Shown: piece by piece, positions 38,701 to 51,300 of the stretch
Layout of the letters: every line of letters begins with the position of its first letter
Position numbering within the stretch: position 1 is the first letter of the stretch
Origin: Allodiplogaster sudhausi
Lineage: Eukaryota; Nematoda; Chromadorea; Rhabditida; Diplogasteridae
Direction of reading: 5' to 3'
Assembly (NCBI GenBank): GCA_945643635.1
Contig: CALZFC010000058.1
Span: 2,169,001 to 2,233,000 of the forward strand
Length of the DNA stretch: 64,000 nucleotides
The notes under the pieces: generated by a model
Database searches by the model: none
What the model saw: only the letters and a program-made list of their open reading frames with translations
What the model was told of the DNA's origin: nothing
Program-made: the position numbers and the translations under genes

Positions 38701-41700
38701 GGCTTGTCGTCGACCTGCTTTGCCTCCTCGACTGGTGCTTCTGGCTTCTTTTCGACGGTCTCTTCAGCCAACTCGGGTTTCTTCTCCTGTTCAACCTGCT
38801 TGAGCTCGACAGGCTTGTCATCGACCTGCTTTGCCTCCTCGACTGGTGCTTCTAGCTTATTTTCGACGGTCTCTTCAGCCAGCTCGGTTTCCTTCTCCTG
38901 TTCAACCAACTTGATCTCGACAGGCTTGTCATCAACCTGCTTTGCCTCCTCGACTGGTGCTTCTGGCTTCTTTTCGACGGTTTCATCAGCCAGCTCGGTT
39001 TTCTTCTCCTGTTCAACCTGCTTGAGCTCGACAGGCTTGTCATCGACCTGCTTTGCCTCCTCGACTGGTGCTTCTGGCTTCTTTTCGACGGTCTCTTCAG
39101 CCAGCTCGGTTTTCTTCTTCTGTTCAACAAACTTGATCTCGACAGGCTTGTCATCAACCTGCTTTGCCTCCTCGACTGGTGCTTCTGGCTTCTTTTCGAC
39201 GGTTTCATCAGCCAGCTCGGTTTTCTTCTCCTGTTCAACCTGCTTGAGCTCGACAGGCTTGTCATCGACCTGCTTTGCCTCCTCGACTGGTGCTTCTGGC
39301 TTCTTTTCGACGGTCTCTTCAGCCAACTCGGTTTTCTTCTCCTGTTCAACCTGCATGAGCTCGACTGCCTTGTCATCGACCTGCTTTGCCTCCTCGACTG
39401 GTGATTCCTGTTTCTCTTCTTCATTTCTTGCTGGTGCCGATTCCTCAGGTTTCCCTGGCGCCTGTCGAATCTTCTTCAAGTCGAATCCAGTAAATTCGTA
39501 ACTGTCAACAAGTACTTCGACTTCAATTGATGAGAACAGATGGGGTTTGCTGAAAAGAAGATCTACTTCAGCCTCAGTCCTTCCAATTTTCTCGGCGACC
39601 GAAACTTCTTCTTCTTGCATCAACTTCTCATCAGTCGCTATCTCGGGTGTTTCTTGAACCTGCTCAGGTTTTATTGCCTGTTCTGTCTTCAGACTCTCGA
39701 CAGGCCTGTCATCGACTTGTTCTACCTCCTCGACTGGTGCTTCCGGCTTCTTTTTGACGGTCTCTTCAGCCAGCTCGTTTTTCTTCTCCTGTTCAACCTG
39801 CATGAGCTCGACAGGCTTGTCACCGACTTGTTCTACCTCCTCGACTGATGCTTCTGGCTTTTCATCCGCCAGCTGTAGTGCATCGAGTGTTCGTTCAGTT
39901 TTCCATTCGGAGGTATCCTAAAAATGGCAGGGTGTCAAATACATCATTTTGGCAAACTTCGCATATTTCGTACATGAGCGCATTGTTATCAAGAGTCCAT
40001 ACCGTTGGCAGAAACAGGGATGTTGCATCTTGTCCTCTGCAGTCAACATCAATCTCTAGTTCTGCGTTAACGAGTTCCTTCTCACAAAGTACATGCATGT
40101 CGATTTGAACGTATGCTAGGTCGTCATCTGCAACGATAATAGCTCTGCTTGCAATCGCAGAATGATTGTTTTTTGTTTCATAAGAATTCAAATTTCGTGT
40201 CGTTGACTTTTGACGGACCTTCCACAATCAGTCGGCAGGCTGTTGAAGCAGATCCAAAAGCGTTGGCTGCTGTGCACTGAAAGACTGCATTGTCGTGCTG
40301 CGCCGACACACAATCAATCTTTAGCCATGATATTCCATCCTCTGAGACAACCGAGAACCGCCTGAATAACGAGAAATTCAAAACTGTTCAGTATATCAAT
40401 TCTTTAGGCTGCATTCTACGAATCATTTCGATATTGTGCTCTAAAAAAGTCGCTATGCATGAATTTTGAGAAATGTTAAATATATTTGCCAAAAAGTTTA
40501 ATTTATATGTAGTATATCCATACATTTGGCTAAGCTGTTGAAATATGCCTGAAAGAAAACTGCATTACACAATCTTCAATTTTCTTCATTGTCACCATAG
40601 AGAACAGTAAGACACACCATCGGGGGAAGTTTTTAAATGCAGTAAATAACAAAAATATACGTACTCATGAAGTGGAACGAGATGGTCGTCCCTCTCCCAA
40701 GTGACAACGGGAAGAGGCTGTCCAACAAACTTACATTTCAGAACAACACTGTCAGCGACCTGAAGAATGTTAAGAATAAGTTAATATTCTGTGTTGTTCC
40801 TCCAAAATGGCCGAAATGTTTCAATTAGAGTTCTCGAATTAGTTAGAAGCTATTCACTTTGTAAAGCAGAAGAAATTCCACATACTGGACAACTATAATA
40901 CATACATATGTACATATAGCATTCCAAGTCGGAAATTTTGGCGGAAGTTGATTGTAAGCCTCTGCATCAATAGTTCACTACGAATCATATTGCGGTGTTC
41001 GTTTGATGTAAAGGTAACCTTGACAAAGAGTTGCGGAGGGAGTTGTGTTATGAAGTGCGGCCGCTGTCCTGCTGCAGAAGACAAGCTCGAATCGGAGCAG
41101 ATGCTCACATCCACCTGAATATAGATAGCATTACGTACATAGGAGTCTCGTTTTCAATGATATCAAGTTCCTAATTGTAAGCCATGGATTGCGTTCATAA
41201 GTCGGCTTTGCTCTTCATTTAAATATACCCATTCGAGATCCATATTTATGCCGTTCGAACGAAACACTCACTCTCTATCCAGCTTCTTACTTTTTTAAAT
41301 ATAGACTTCTGTAGGTGAATTAAACAATAATATTCCTCTTTCAATTAATGGTGTTAAAGAAAAATGACCGAATCAACTGAAGAGCGACGTGAGTGGCGAG
41401 CGTAATGAGAAAGAAGAGAGGAACACGCGTAGTCATAATCGCCCCTTCTAGACATTACGGAGCCCTCTCCATCTGCCTGTGCCTGCACCGCTTCCAATTC
41501 CAGCTCAAGACCGCACTCGGCAACTCAAATACTCCGCCATAAACTCTGAGGTGCCTATTCAGGACAATTAAATTTTAAAAAAGATACTGACTTTGCTTTC
41601 ATTCCGTTTGTGCAGCTATTCAGCATACCACATATCTTTTAGGTATGTACATATATCGTTAACGTATTTCTTCTATGTAACAAAGCAAAGTGAACGAAAA

Positions 41701-44700
41701 TATCCATGTTATCAGTTCGCTTCCCTTTGAGGCTCTTATGTTTATAATTGCACGCTACACTGCTTGATGTCTAATGTCCCTTTACAAACCCGGTGCAGTG
41801 ATCCGAACGAGCGACTGGAGGCGAGTGCTGCCGGACGAGTTGCTTGCCGCGCACTCCAAGATTCCATTCCACTGGCGAGTCAGTGACTGCACCACCAGAA
41901 TACTCACACCGTCCTCACATAGAATGCTAATATTCCTAAACATCACCTGTTCTGTAACTGTTGCAGCGTTACGGGTATTCATGAAGGTAGATATTAATAC
42001 AGATATGCATATGTATGTACATACGTAAGTTCGCAATCCGACTACTAATCGAGATTCGCAATCGAATTTTTACAAAAAAATTTCTGCTCAAATTTACGAA
42101 AGGCTTCTTTAAAAAATATGCTTACTTTTCGGTGTCGTTCTTGATAATGTTGCTATTGAGGTACCAGACGACTTTTGGTAGAGGCACGCCCTTGAAAACA
42201 ACTTTGAAGACGGCCTTTGCGCCTTCTTCCAGAACATAGCTAGGCAGAAGACTGTGAAGAAACTCTGGAGCGGAATAGAGCAGACTGCTGTTAGAAATAG
42301 AAGTCAGCGTATCCAGCGTCGACGCCTCTGAAAAGAAGATTTTACGAAAATGTGCAGACGGACGGCGAATTGAAATGTTACCATCGTCTTCACACAGCGC
42401 CTCGCTCACAAAGACATGCGCCGTCTCCGACTGCTGACGACATCTCAAGTCAACCACCACACGAACTTCTTCCACTGTCTCATGAAGATGTGACGGATCG
42501 AATGAGAAGAATGTCGTCAGGCGAATGCGACGCGCAAGGCGGCAGATCTACGATTGTCGAATGTATCTTTCTCTAGACTCTCTCGATCTCTCTTTCTCTC
42601 ATCTCTCTCGATCTCTCTTTCTCTTCTCTCTCGATCTCTCTTTCTCTTCTCTCTCGATCTCTCTTTCTCTTCTCTCTCGATCTCTCTTTCTCTCATCTCT
42701 CTCGATCTCTCTTTCTCTTCTCTCTCGATCTCTCTTTCTCTTCTCTCTCGATCTCTCTTTCTGTCGTCTCTCTCGATCTCTCTTTCTCTCATCTCTCTCG
42801 ATCTCTCTTTCTCTTCTCTCTCGATCTCTCTTTCTCTTCTCTCTCGATCTCTCTTTCTGTCGTCTCTCTCGATCTCTCTTTCTCTCATCTCTCTCGATCT
42901 CTCTTTCTCTTCTCTCTCGATCTCTCTTTCTCTTCTCTCTCGATCTCTCTTTCTGTTGTCTCTCTCGATCTCTCTTTCTCTCATCTCTCTCGATCTCTCT
43001 TTCTCTCATCTCTCTCGATCTCTCTTTCTCTTCTCTCTCGATCTCTCTTTCTCTTCTCTCTCGATCTCTCTTTCTGTCGTCTCTCTCGATCTCTCTTTCT
43101 CTCATCTCTCTCGATCTCTCTTTCTCTTCTCTCTCGATCTCTCTTTCTCTTCTCTCTCGATCTCTCTTTCTGTCGTCTCTCTCGATCTCTCTTTCTCTCA
43201 TCTCTCTCGATCTCTCTTTCTCTTCTCTCTCGATCTCTCTTTCTCTTCTCTCTCGATCTCTCTTTCTCTCGACTCTCTCCATCTCTTTTTCTCTCGTCTC
43301 TATCTCTCTTTCTCTCGTCTCTCTCTATCTCTCTTTCTCTCGTCTCTCTCCATCTCTCTATCTCTCGCCTCTGTCCATCTCTCTATTGCCCTTGATACAT
43401 TCTTTCTTACTTCATTAAATGATAATTCCACTGACATGAAACGTCTCTGAACGCTGACCGCGTGTTGAAAACTCGAGATTGATTGTCTCGGATCTTTTCT
43501 TCGCCTAAAATATTGTCGGAGGATATCCTAACTTTAGGAAATTTGTATGGGCAAATTTCCCAGATATTTGAGGTTACGCCTCGAATGCAAAGAGACACTT
43601 CTATCGAGTACATGGAATGATGTGAGAGCAAACCTTTCCAATTTGTAGCACAGCCGTAGCTTCTGCCAGTTGGAGAGATTCCTCAGGTAGAGCATCAAGT
43701 GGCGATGAATCCACGACAGCAACCTTTTGCTCCACAACTTGTTCAATATACGGCTCCTCTTGGCCACTCTCAAAGTAAAGTCGTGGAAGAATACTTATCC
43801 ATTCTTGCACTGCTTAAGCATATACTACACACCTTCATAGTATTGTATGTACATACATGTGTATATGTTAAAATTTTCATTAAAATAATTTAAAAAGAGT
43901 TATGTCCAAAACATGAATTCCCTATTTTTATGAGCGCGACTGTACATACATACAGTACCGTCCAACATTGTTGGGTCCGCGATTAATAGAATTAATCCGA
44001 TTAATAGGATTAATTAAATTAATTTAAATAATTCAAACCCAAATTGTGGAGAGGGGAAGCATTCTCATGTGGTTTTCTTTGCAGGGAAGGTGATTTTGCA
44101 ATACGGAATAAGAATTCATCAAGTTAAATTGCGAAAATGTCATAACGTGGCATAAATCTGGAAGGGTGGCTTTTTCCCGGTCTTTAGCACAATGCGCTGC
44201 CGGGCCTTGCCAGCCGCCTGCTCGAAAAACTAGAATATTGTTATTTATGATTATTCCGCTATAATTTTGCTTTTATTGTGCTTGTGGGACGATTTCATAA
44301 TTAATAATAGCTTCCAATTCACTTTTACACGACTTTTAAGGCTTAAATCTTGAAAAATCATATTTTCATGCAAAACTGCTGCTAAACAGCTGGAAAAAGC
44401 AACCCTTCCAGATTTATGTCACGTTATGACATTTTCGCAATTTAACTTGATGAATACTTATTCCGTATCGCAAAATCACATTCCCTGCAAAGAAAACCAC
44501 AATGAGAATGCGTCCCCGCTCCACAATTTGAGTTTGAATTATTTAAATTAATTTAATTAATCCTATTAATCGGATTAATCCTATTAATCGCGGACCCAAC
44601 AATGTTGGACGGTACTGTATGTATGTATGTAGTATGTAAGTACAAACATACTTGTAGACTGAAAATCATTTCACATATGAGCTCACAGGTTAATATATAA

Positions 44701-45313
44701 ACTTTAGACTTAATTTAAGAACATTCAGCTCTAACCGTCTGTTCGGATTGAAGCACAACTACGAAATCGGCGTCGACCTCTTGGGTAGGTGTAGGGGGCT
44801 CTTCTGGTCCGTCAATGCGTATCTCGGGAAGATTGAGCAGCGAGCTGGAGCGGCCTCTCTCAGCCCTGTCGGGCTCACCAGCCAGGCTCACGTCTCCGCT
44901 CTCTGGCAGGGAGATTGTAACCTCCGTCTCGCCGTCACTGTCTTGCATCCTGGGAGACTCCCTTCCGACGTCTGCTTAGAGGACATCTTTTTTTTTTGCT
45001 TTTTTTTAACAACAGCTGTTCATGTAATTTATCGATGCTGTTTGCCTAATGACTGAAAATGGGTAAATAATTAATGTTATTTGACACGCACCAATGACAG
45101 ATATACGAGTGACGGGTATTGTGATGCCGTCCACAAGGACGGAGTACTCGCCAGAGTCTGCCAGCTCCACATTCGTGATTGTTAGACTGTGCTGCAGACC
45201 ATCATCCGAATCCGCCACTTGGAATCGATTTGATTCCTAATATGTTTTGTGTCTCGTCATGTATACATGGGTATGTTCATATATGTACATATGTATGCAC
45301 CTACATACATACA

Positions 45314-45344
<31 letters not shown>

Positions 45345-48300
45345 GTATGTATGTACAGTCCCGCCCAACATTTCAGGTACATAAATTAATTAGATTAATT
45401 AGATTAATTTAAATAATTTCAATTGGAATTTGAGCGATATTAGGCACTTTTACGCAGTTTCTTGTGTTTTTTTAGGGTGGTTTTTGACATGCTGAACAAG
45501 TACATACAGCCAGATTTTAAAAAGAATCCGAAATGACCGTTTAAAAACGAATTCGGCCGTTTTTAGAAGAGCTCATGGCCGTATTTTAGGTGCCTTCGAT
45601 AACACAAGACGACAGAGCTCTTCTAAAAACGGCCGAATTCGTTTTTAAACGGTCATTTCGGATTCTTTTTAAAATCTGGCTGTATGTACTTGTTCAGCAT
45701 GTCAAAAACCACCCTAAAAAAACACAAGAAACTGCGTAAAAGTGCCTAATATCGCACAAATTCCAATTGAAATTATTTAAATTAATCTAATTAATCTAAT
45801 TAATTTATGTACCTGAAATGTTGGGCGGGACTGTATGTATACTTACTCTGCAGCCTCCAAAAGTAAATATGGAACGAAATTTAAAAAAAAAGCGAAGATA
45901 TATACATACATACATATATGTATATCTAAACATGTCTTATTGCTACTACTTCCCGATTCTCATGCATAACTTTATCTTAAACCAACATTTTGCGCTTCCT
46001 GAGTAGATGTGTGCTCCGGTGCGAGTGGAACGACAGGAACTCCATCCTGAGAAAGATTTCATCCTTAACTCTCTACAGTGATGTTCCTCCAAAATGGCCG
46101 ATATTTTCCAATCTGCGCGCATTAAATATCTCATTGCAGACACCTTGGACCATATTAAGTATATTTTTCTTGAAAAGTAAACGAAATTCCATATACATCA
46201 CAACTATTGCTTTATTCCAAATATGAATTTGAAAGAAGTAACATGATTGTGAAGTTTCTGTTTGGCGCCGATTTCTAATCTTTGAGCCTCATTTTAGCTA
46301 TCAAAACATTCAATTATTGTGTACTGGATGTGGAAAAACAAGGGGATTCTAAAAAAAATATAAGGATTTTTTTTATATCGTTTCCTTGCTAACGAGCTAC
46401 GACTCGCATGCTGATTGGAACATTGCGCGCGCTCCGTTCCAAATCGGCCATTTTGGCGGTACATCGCTTTATCTCTCTCACACTCTTTTTTCCACTCTTT
46501 CTTTACTGAATCGCTCTCTTTCTCATTGGCAGTTCCGACCTTCTCCCAGATCGCCTTCTTCAGTTCAACGTCCGTCTCGCACGAAATCGTCGTAGATGCT
46601 CCAAGCGGAACGACAGTTTCCTCATCGGCCGGCAAGACAAGGTCGCCACCTTCAATTCGTTTTTTCGTGCGTTCAACAGTAGAAAAATATTCGCGTCGAT
46701 CGATAGATACTGTGGTCAGTCAACAGCTGTCGTGACTCACCAAAACGTAATCTTTTCAGACTACGGCTTATAGCTAAAATTTTTATCTATTAATTATCTA
46801 AACATGCTCCAAATTTTCCAGAGAATATAATCAAGTGTATTTTCTCCATTTCAAACCAACCAAAAGAAAAATCATCTAATTAAATTTTTTCGGGCGTATT
46901 TATTCATAGATCTGAAATTTTTGGCCGTTTGTAATGCCGAACAGAGTATGCTGAACGAAATTTATGCGAACGAAAGATACGAATGCCGAAAATGTGCCTT
47001 CAAAATTCAACAATAACATTACTAAAAACAACGTTAATTATGTGTTTAGGCATGCACGGACTCACACACTGAGCATATCCTGTCTATGAAGTGCTTTAAC
47101 TCAATGGCTCGATATGCAAGTTTCAGTTCAGTGATTTTCAGGTAAAACTTTTACTCGAGATGCTTTTTTAATATTTTATTATTTTCCACTTGAACAAAAT
47201 GACCATCTTTTTTTTGTTTGCAGTCTTTCAAAGACTTTCGAAAGAAACAATGGTTGCAGATAAATATAAAAATTTCAAATTTAATCATCTGGTTCCACAA
47301 GAACTCGAGCCACGTGTTTGTTAGTGGAGGGAATTGTTAGAAATGCGCTTGCGCGCCATGCCACGAATGGATGTTGTGAGATCGGAGACTGCCAGATGAG
47401 CCACGCGGAACTGGACGCCTCCGATGCAGACCGAATAGACGGCCGAGTCTTCTGGCTGAGTGTCATGGATCACGAGATAGTGCTTGAGGCCATTAGTAAC
47501 ATGCTCAATCTTTGCCATGTCAAAGAAGTGAATTGGCTGGTCGTCGCGGAGCCATCGAAGCTCACGCTGCTCTTCACTGGCTTCCAGCTCGCATGCAATA
47601 GTGGCAGTGCAGCCCGGAGGGACGAGGTACTCTTGCAGCTCGGCCGCGCCTTCTTCCTCCGACTCCTCTGTCCCGGAGGCCACGACTTGCACTTCCCGCT
47701 CCTCGATTCGCTCTAAAGAGTACAAGGCATTCTCTGGACCACAACCTAGGATGCAACTGACCTTCGACAACCAGTGTAATGGACGTCATCTGATCGTCGA
47801 GATAAGCGTAGAATGTGCCTTGATCAGAGAGATGGCACTCCTCGATCATCACTTTCTGTGTGCCATCGTCGTAGTTCTGAATGTGAATGCGTTGGTCAGC
47901 AACGAGTGGCCGACGCTCCTTGAACCAGACGACGAGGCGGCGGCCGTCGCTGATCCGCGCCGTCAACTCAGCCGGTTGTCCGTCCATCACAAAGAGAGTC
48001 TGCGGGGGACTCAGGAAACGAGCTCTTGCTGGATTGTTCATGCTCGATTCGTCATCATCGCCTTCTTCGATCACCAGGTATGTTACGGGAAACATTTCGT
48101 CGTTCACTTTCAAGCTGTACAGTTCGCCATCGTCCATCTCGACATTGGAAATGACCAGGACCTCAAGAAGGTCATGGCTTATTCTGTCCACTCGTCCTGG
48201 CTGCTTATGCACGAGTTTTTTTCCGCGATACCATTCGATAAGAGAATCCTTCGGTAGATAACTGTTCAGCTCGCAAGTAATGGTAGCTGTGTAGCCCAAT

Positions 48301-51300
48301 TTGATGGCATAGCTGGGAATGTTCAGAGACTGGCCGCTGTCGGTTCCCTGATGATCAGAGAGTGAAGAGTGCATGGAGCGACGTTCTTCAGCATGCGATC
48401 GTTCTTCAGCATGCGACTCGCTGACCGTGACGTTGAAATGGATCGAGGAGCTATCCCCAGAACGAATCATCGCGTCTGGAGAGGCAGCCGTAGCTGAGAC
48501 GTTCATCTCCACTTCCCCCCACGGAATCTCCTCGAGGGACGCGTCGATCATGTTGTGCATGCTGCGGGCAACAATTGAGATGTTGATCCCCGTTCTCCGT
48601 CTCGTCTGGTCCCCTCCTTCGTCAATCGAGCTCTCGTCGTCAAGATCGTGCGTTGAGCCCACTCCAGCCAAAGGGTTGCTGCTCGTGATGCTCAGCTGAG
48701 AAAGGCGATGATTGTGGTAGGGTGTGATTGGTGTAGGTGAGGGGGATGGTGGGCAAAGGCTCTGGAGTCCTTCAACGACTGCCAAGTATGCACTGGGCTC
48801 CTCCACTGGAACGCTCAGCGACGTCGAGTCGGCGACTTCATCATAAACGCTAATTATAAATCCAAGTGACTGAGGTTCTTGCACGATCACGACATCGAAG
48901 GTGTCTGTCTCCAACTCCACTCTTGCGCTCAAACACTGCTTTGTTTCAGTGCCTATTACCGCGACTACTTTTCTCCTCGATGTTGGACGAGACAGAAATG
49001 CACTTACGGATATGCTAGCCTGAGGATGCTGAAGAGACAGCGGAATGTCTGTTGCAACGCTCTCGTCGCTCAGAATGTCAGTCTCTCGAATGCTGGGTGA
49101 GAGAAGATCAAAGAAGTAGTCACTCTGCGAGTCGTCAGTGGCGTCCATCTGCGACAGAACGTGCTCGTCGACAACGACGTTCAGCGTTTCTTGCTCATCC
49201 TTAGACAGAACCGTCGCTTCGCTGTCATCCATTGTTCCAGATGTTGGCTGATCGCTTCTCTCAGTGATTGTAGGCAAGCGCAGAATAGGGAGTGGAACTC
49301 CTTCATCTTCGCCTGCGCTTTCTTCGAATGGAAAGTTCCTGATTGATTCAATGTCTTGCATTGAAGTGTTATCGGGCAAAATCGCAGGTACCTTGAGCAG
49401 AGCGCCGTTATCGTCGGCAGCAGAAGCCGACTGTTGATGGACGTGAATATCGAGAATCACATTGGCTGCCACGGATGTCTCAATACTTTCCTCGCGGATG
49501 CTGCTGCAGTCCGAAATTGCCTTCGCGTGCTTTGGAGTAGGAACGAGTAGTGACGAATTTGAGGCTGACGGGCGGGAGAACACAGAGACTCCACCACGTA
49601 GCATGGCTGAGGTGTCAGTGTCCGTACCGTAATCGGATTCTTCGCAGATAAGCTGCACAGACTGTGCGTCTTCTAGAAGCACTATCCGCGTGCGAAGAGT
49701 CTCGCACAAAGGCACCTCCACAGCAAGTGCTTCTTGCTCTCCATTCATTACAAATCCAATGGAAGTGCGTGTTGCTTCAATTGGCAGAATGGTCTTCTCC
49801 TCGTCGCCCACAGTGCCAGTTCGTAGGAAATCTTCAACGATGTTTGCAGCTGATCCCCTGATATCCTTCTGATGAATGCTGCATTCGACGTTAATCGACT
49901 CAGAAGTCTGAGTAAGTACATCGTCGATCTCTTGAGTGGGCTTCTGTTCATCCTGGTGCAGTTCAAAAGCAGAATCAGCTGTTTCGATGGAAGAGTAGAT
50001 ATTCTCTTCAGCTAACTCACGCATAATCGCAGCAATCGCTTCTTTTTCTTCTCTTTCGGCCTCGTCAACCGAAGTCTCCATCTCGCGTTCCTTCTCTTTG
50101 TTCTTGACGTGTACAAAGCAGATGTCAGCAAGTTCTGCGAAACGAGAGTCGAGTTGTGTATGTTGGGATTCGCAACCTTTGTCTTCAGTTCGATCATCTG
50201 GTTCCAGTGTTTGCATGCCGAGAGTAAGACGGCGCTGATCACTTCGTTTTGTACGTGGAGGCGCAACTGGAGGGTCGGCACTAGCAGTCCGCCTTTTCCG
50301 TGGAGGAGCAACTGGCGGTGTCACCTCACCAGCTAATTCGGCGCTTTCCGCTACGCTTCCCGATCTCTCAGTGGTAAATATAGCACTCGATATGAGTTGA
50401 GAAGACGTAGAATAAAGCGACACTTGAGCATCAGCCAGCTGGGGAGAGCGACAGAAATGGTATCGCACTCCTGTCAGCTTTTCATCGGGTGCAGCAGGTG
50501 AAAATCGAGTCTTGGACGACGATCGGCTGGAATTCTTCTTCTTCTTTTTCGCAATGCTGATTATGTTGACGATGCTAGTGACGTGGGACTTGACCTTGTG
50601 CAGCACAGTCAGAACAGCCTCGGCGCCGTGCTTCGGCAGCGCCTTGGAGCAGAATCGTTTTATTGTGTTGATCTCATGATTGATTTGAACGAAGAGGTCG
50701 TGGAGTTCACGTCTTCTGGCAGGAGTGACGCCGTGTGAGGAAGACAGGAGAGGTTTCTTATCCATGAGATCCGTACTCTCCGCCATTTCACTAGCCTCGT
50801 CAATCATACACTCCAAGGTGGTTAACTGCTCCTTGATGTTGGTGGTTAGCGGCGTAACTCGTAGGTATTCTTGACTGAGAGGGCGACTTCGCAAGAGTTT
50901 AATGTTCCCTGAGGCCATCCGTTCTACTTCGTCATCGACCATATCTGCCTCACCCTCGGTGTTCTCATTTAATTGGTGCAAATCAATCTCTTCCAAGAAT
51001 GAGTTCTCAATATCCGACAGTTTTCTACGAAGCATCACTATTGGCTTCTTCAGCTGTTCAGCATCCTCCTCAGCGCTGATTCCAGGATTCAGAATCATTT
51101 CAGCCAGAGCAGTTCGCAGCAGTTCCTCGCTCGCTTCAGCCTGGGCATCCGTAAGAGGGTGTGACTGTGCGATCCGATCCGATATTTCAATAATGGCTTC
51201 CTCAATCAGTCTCGCTTCTTCGTCAATATCGATAGGCTGAACATGGGCAAAGTCGCTGCTCAGTAAACTTAGTTCGGCTTCGACTTGGTGCGCAATCCGT

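Noticed and set aside
16898..39424. Numerous short frames rich in Ser/Arg (RPSKRSQKHQSRRQ type) or starting MGFAEKKIYF
   Set aside because: Out-of-frame or antisense readings of the 37-mer and the spacer; they repeat at exactly the spacer or unit period.
14774..39917. CRISPR array or clustered spacers
   Set aside because: The 111-bp units are adjacent coding repeats with no unique spacers, and the partitioning module is itself conserved.
42525..43450. Plus-strand Ser/Leu/Phe frames over the CT minisatellite
   Set aside because: A simple-repeat artefact with no start context, domain or splice support.
47281..47320. Extra Ig G-strand exon (ARVLVEPDD)
   Set aside because: It resembles an Ig end but has no acceptor in a usable phase, and Ig7 is already complete.
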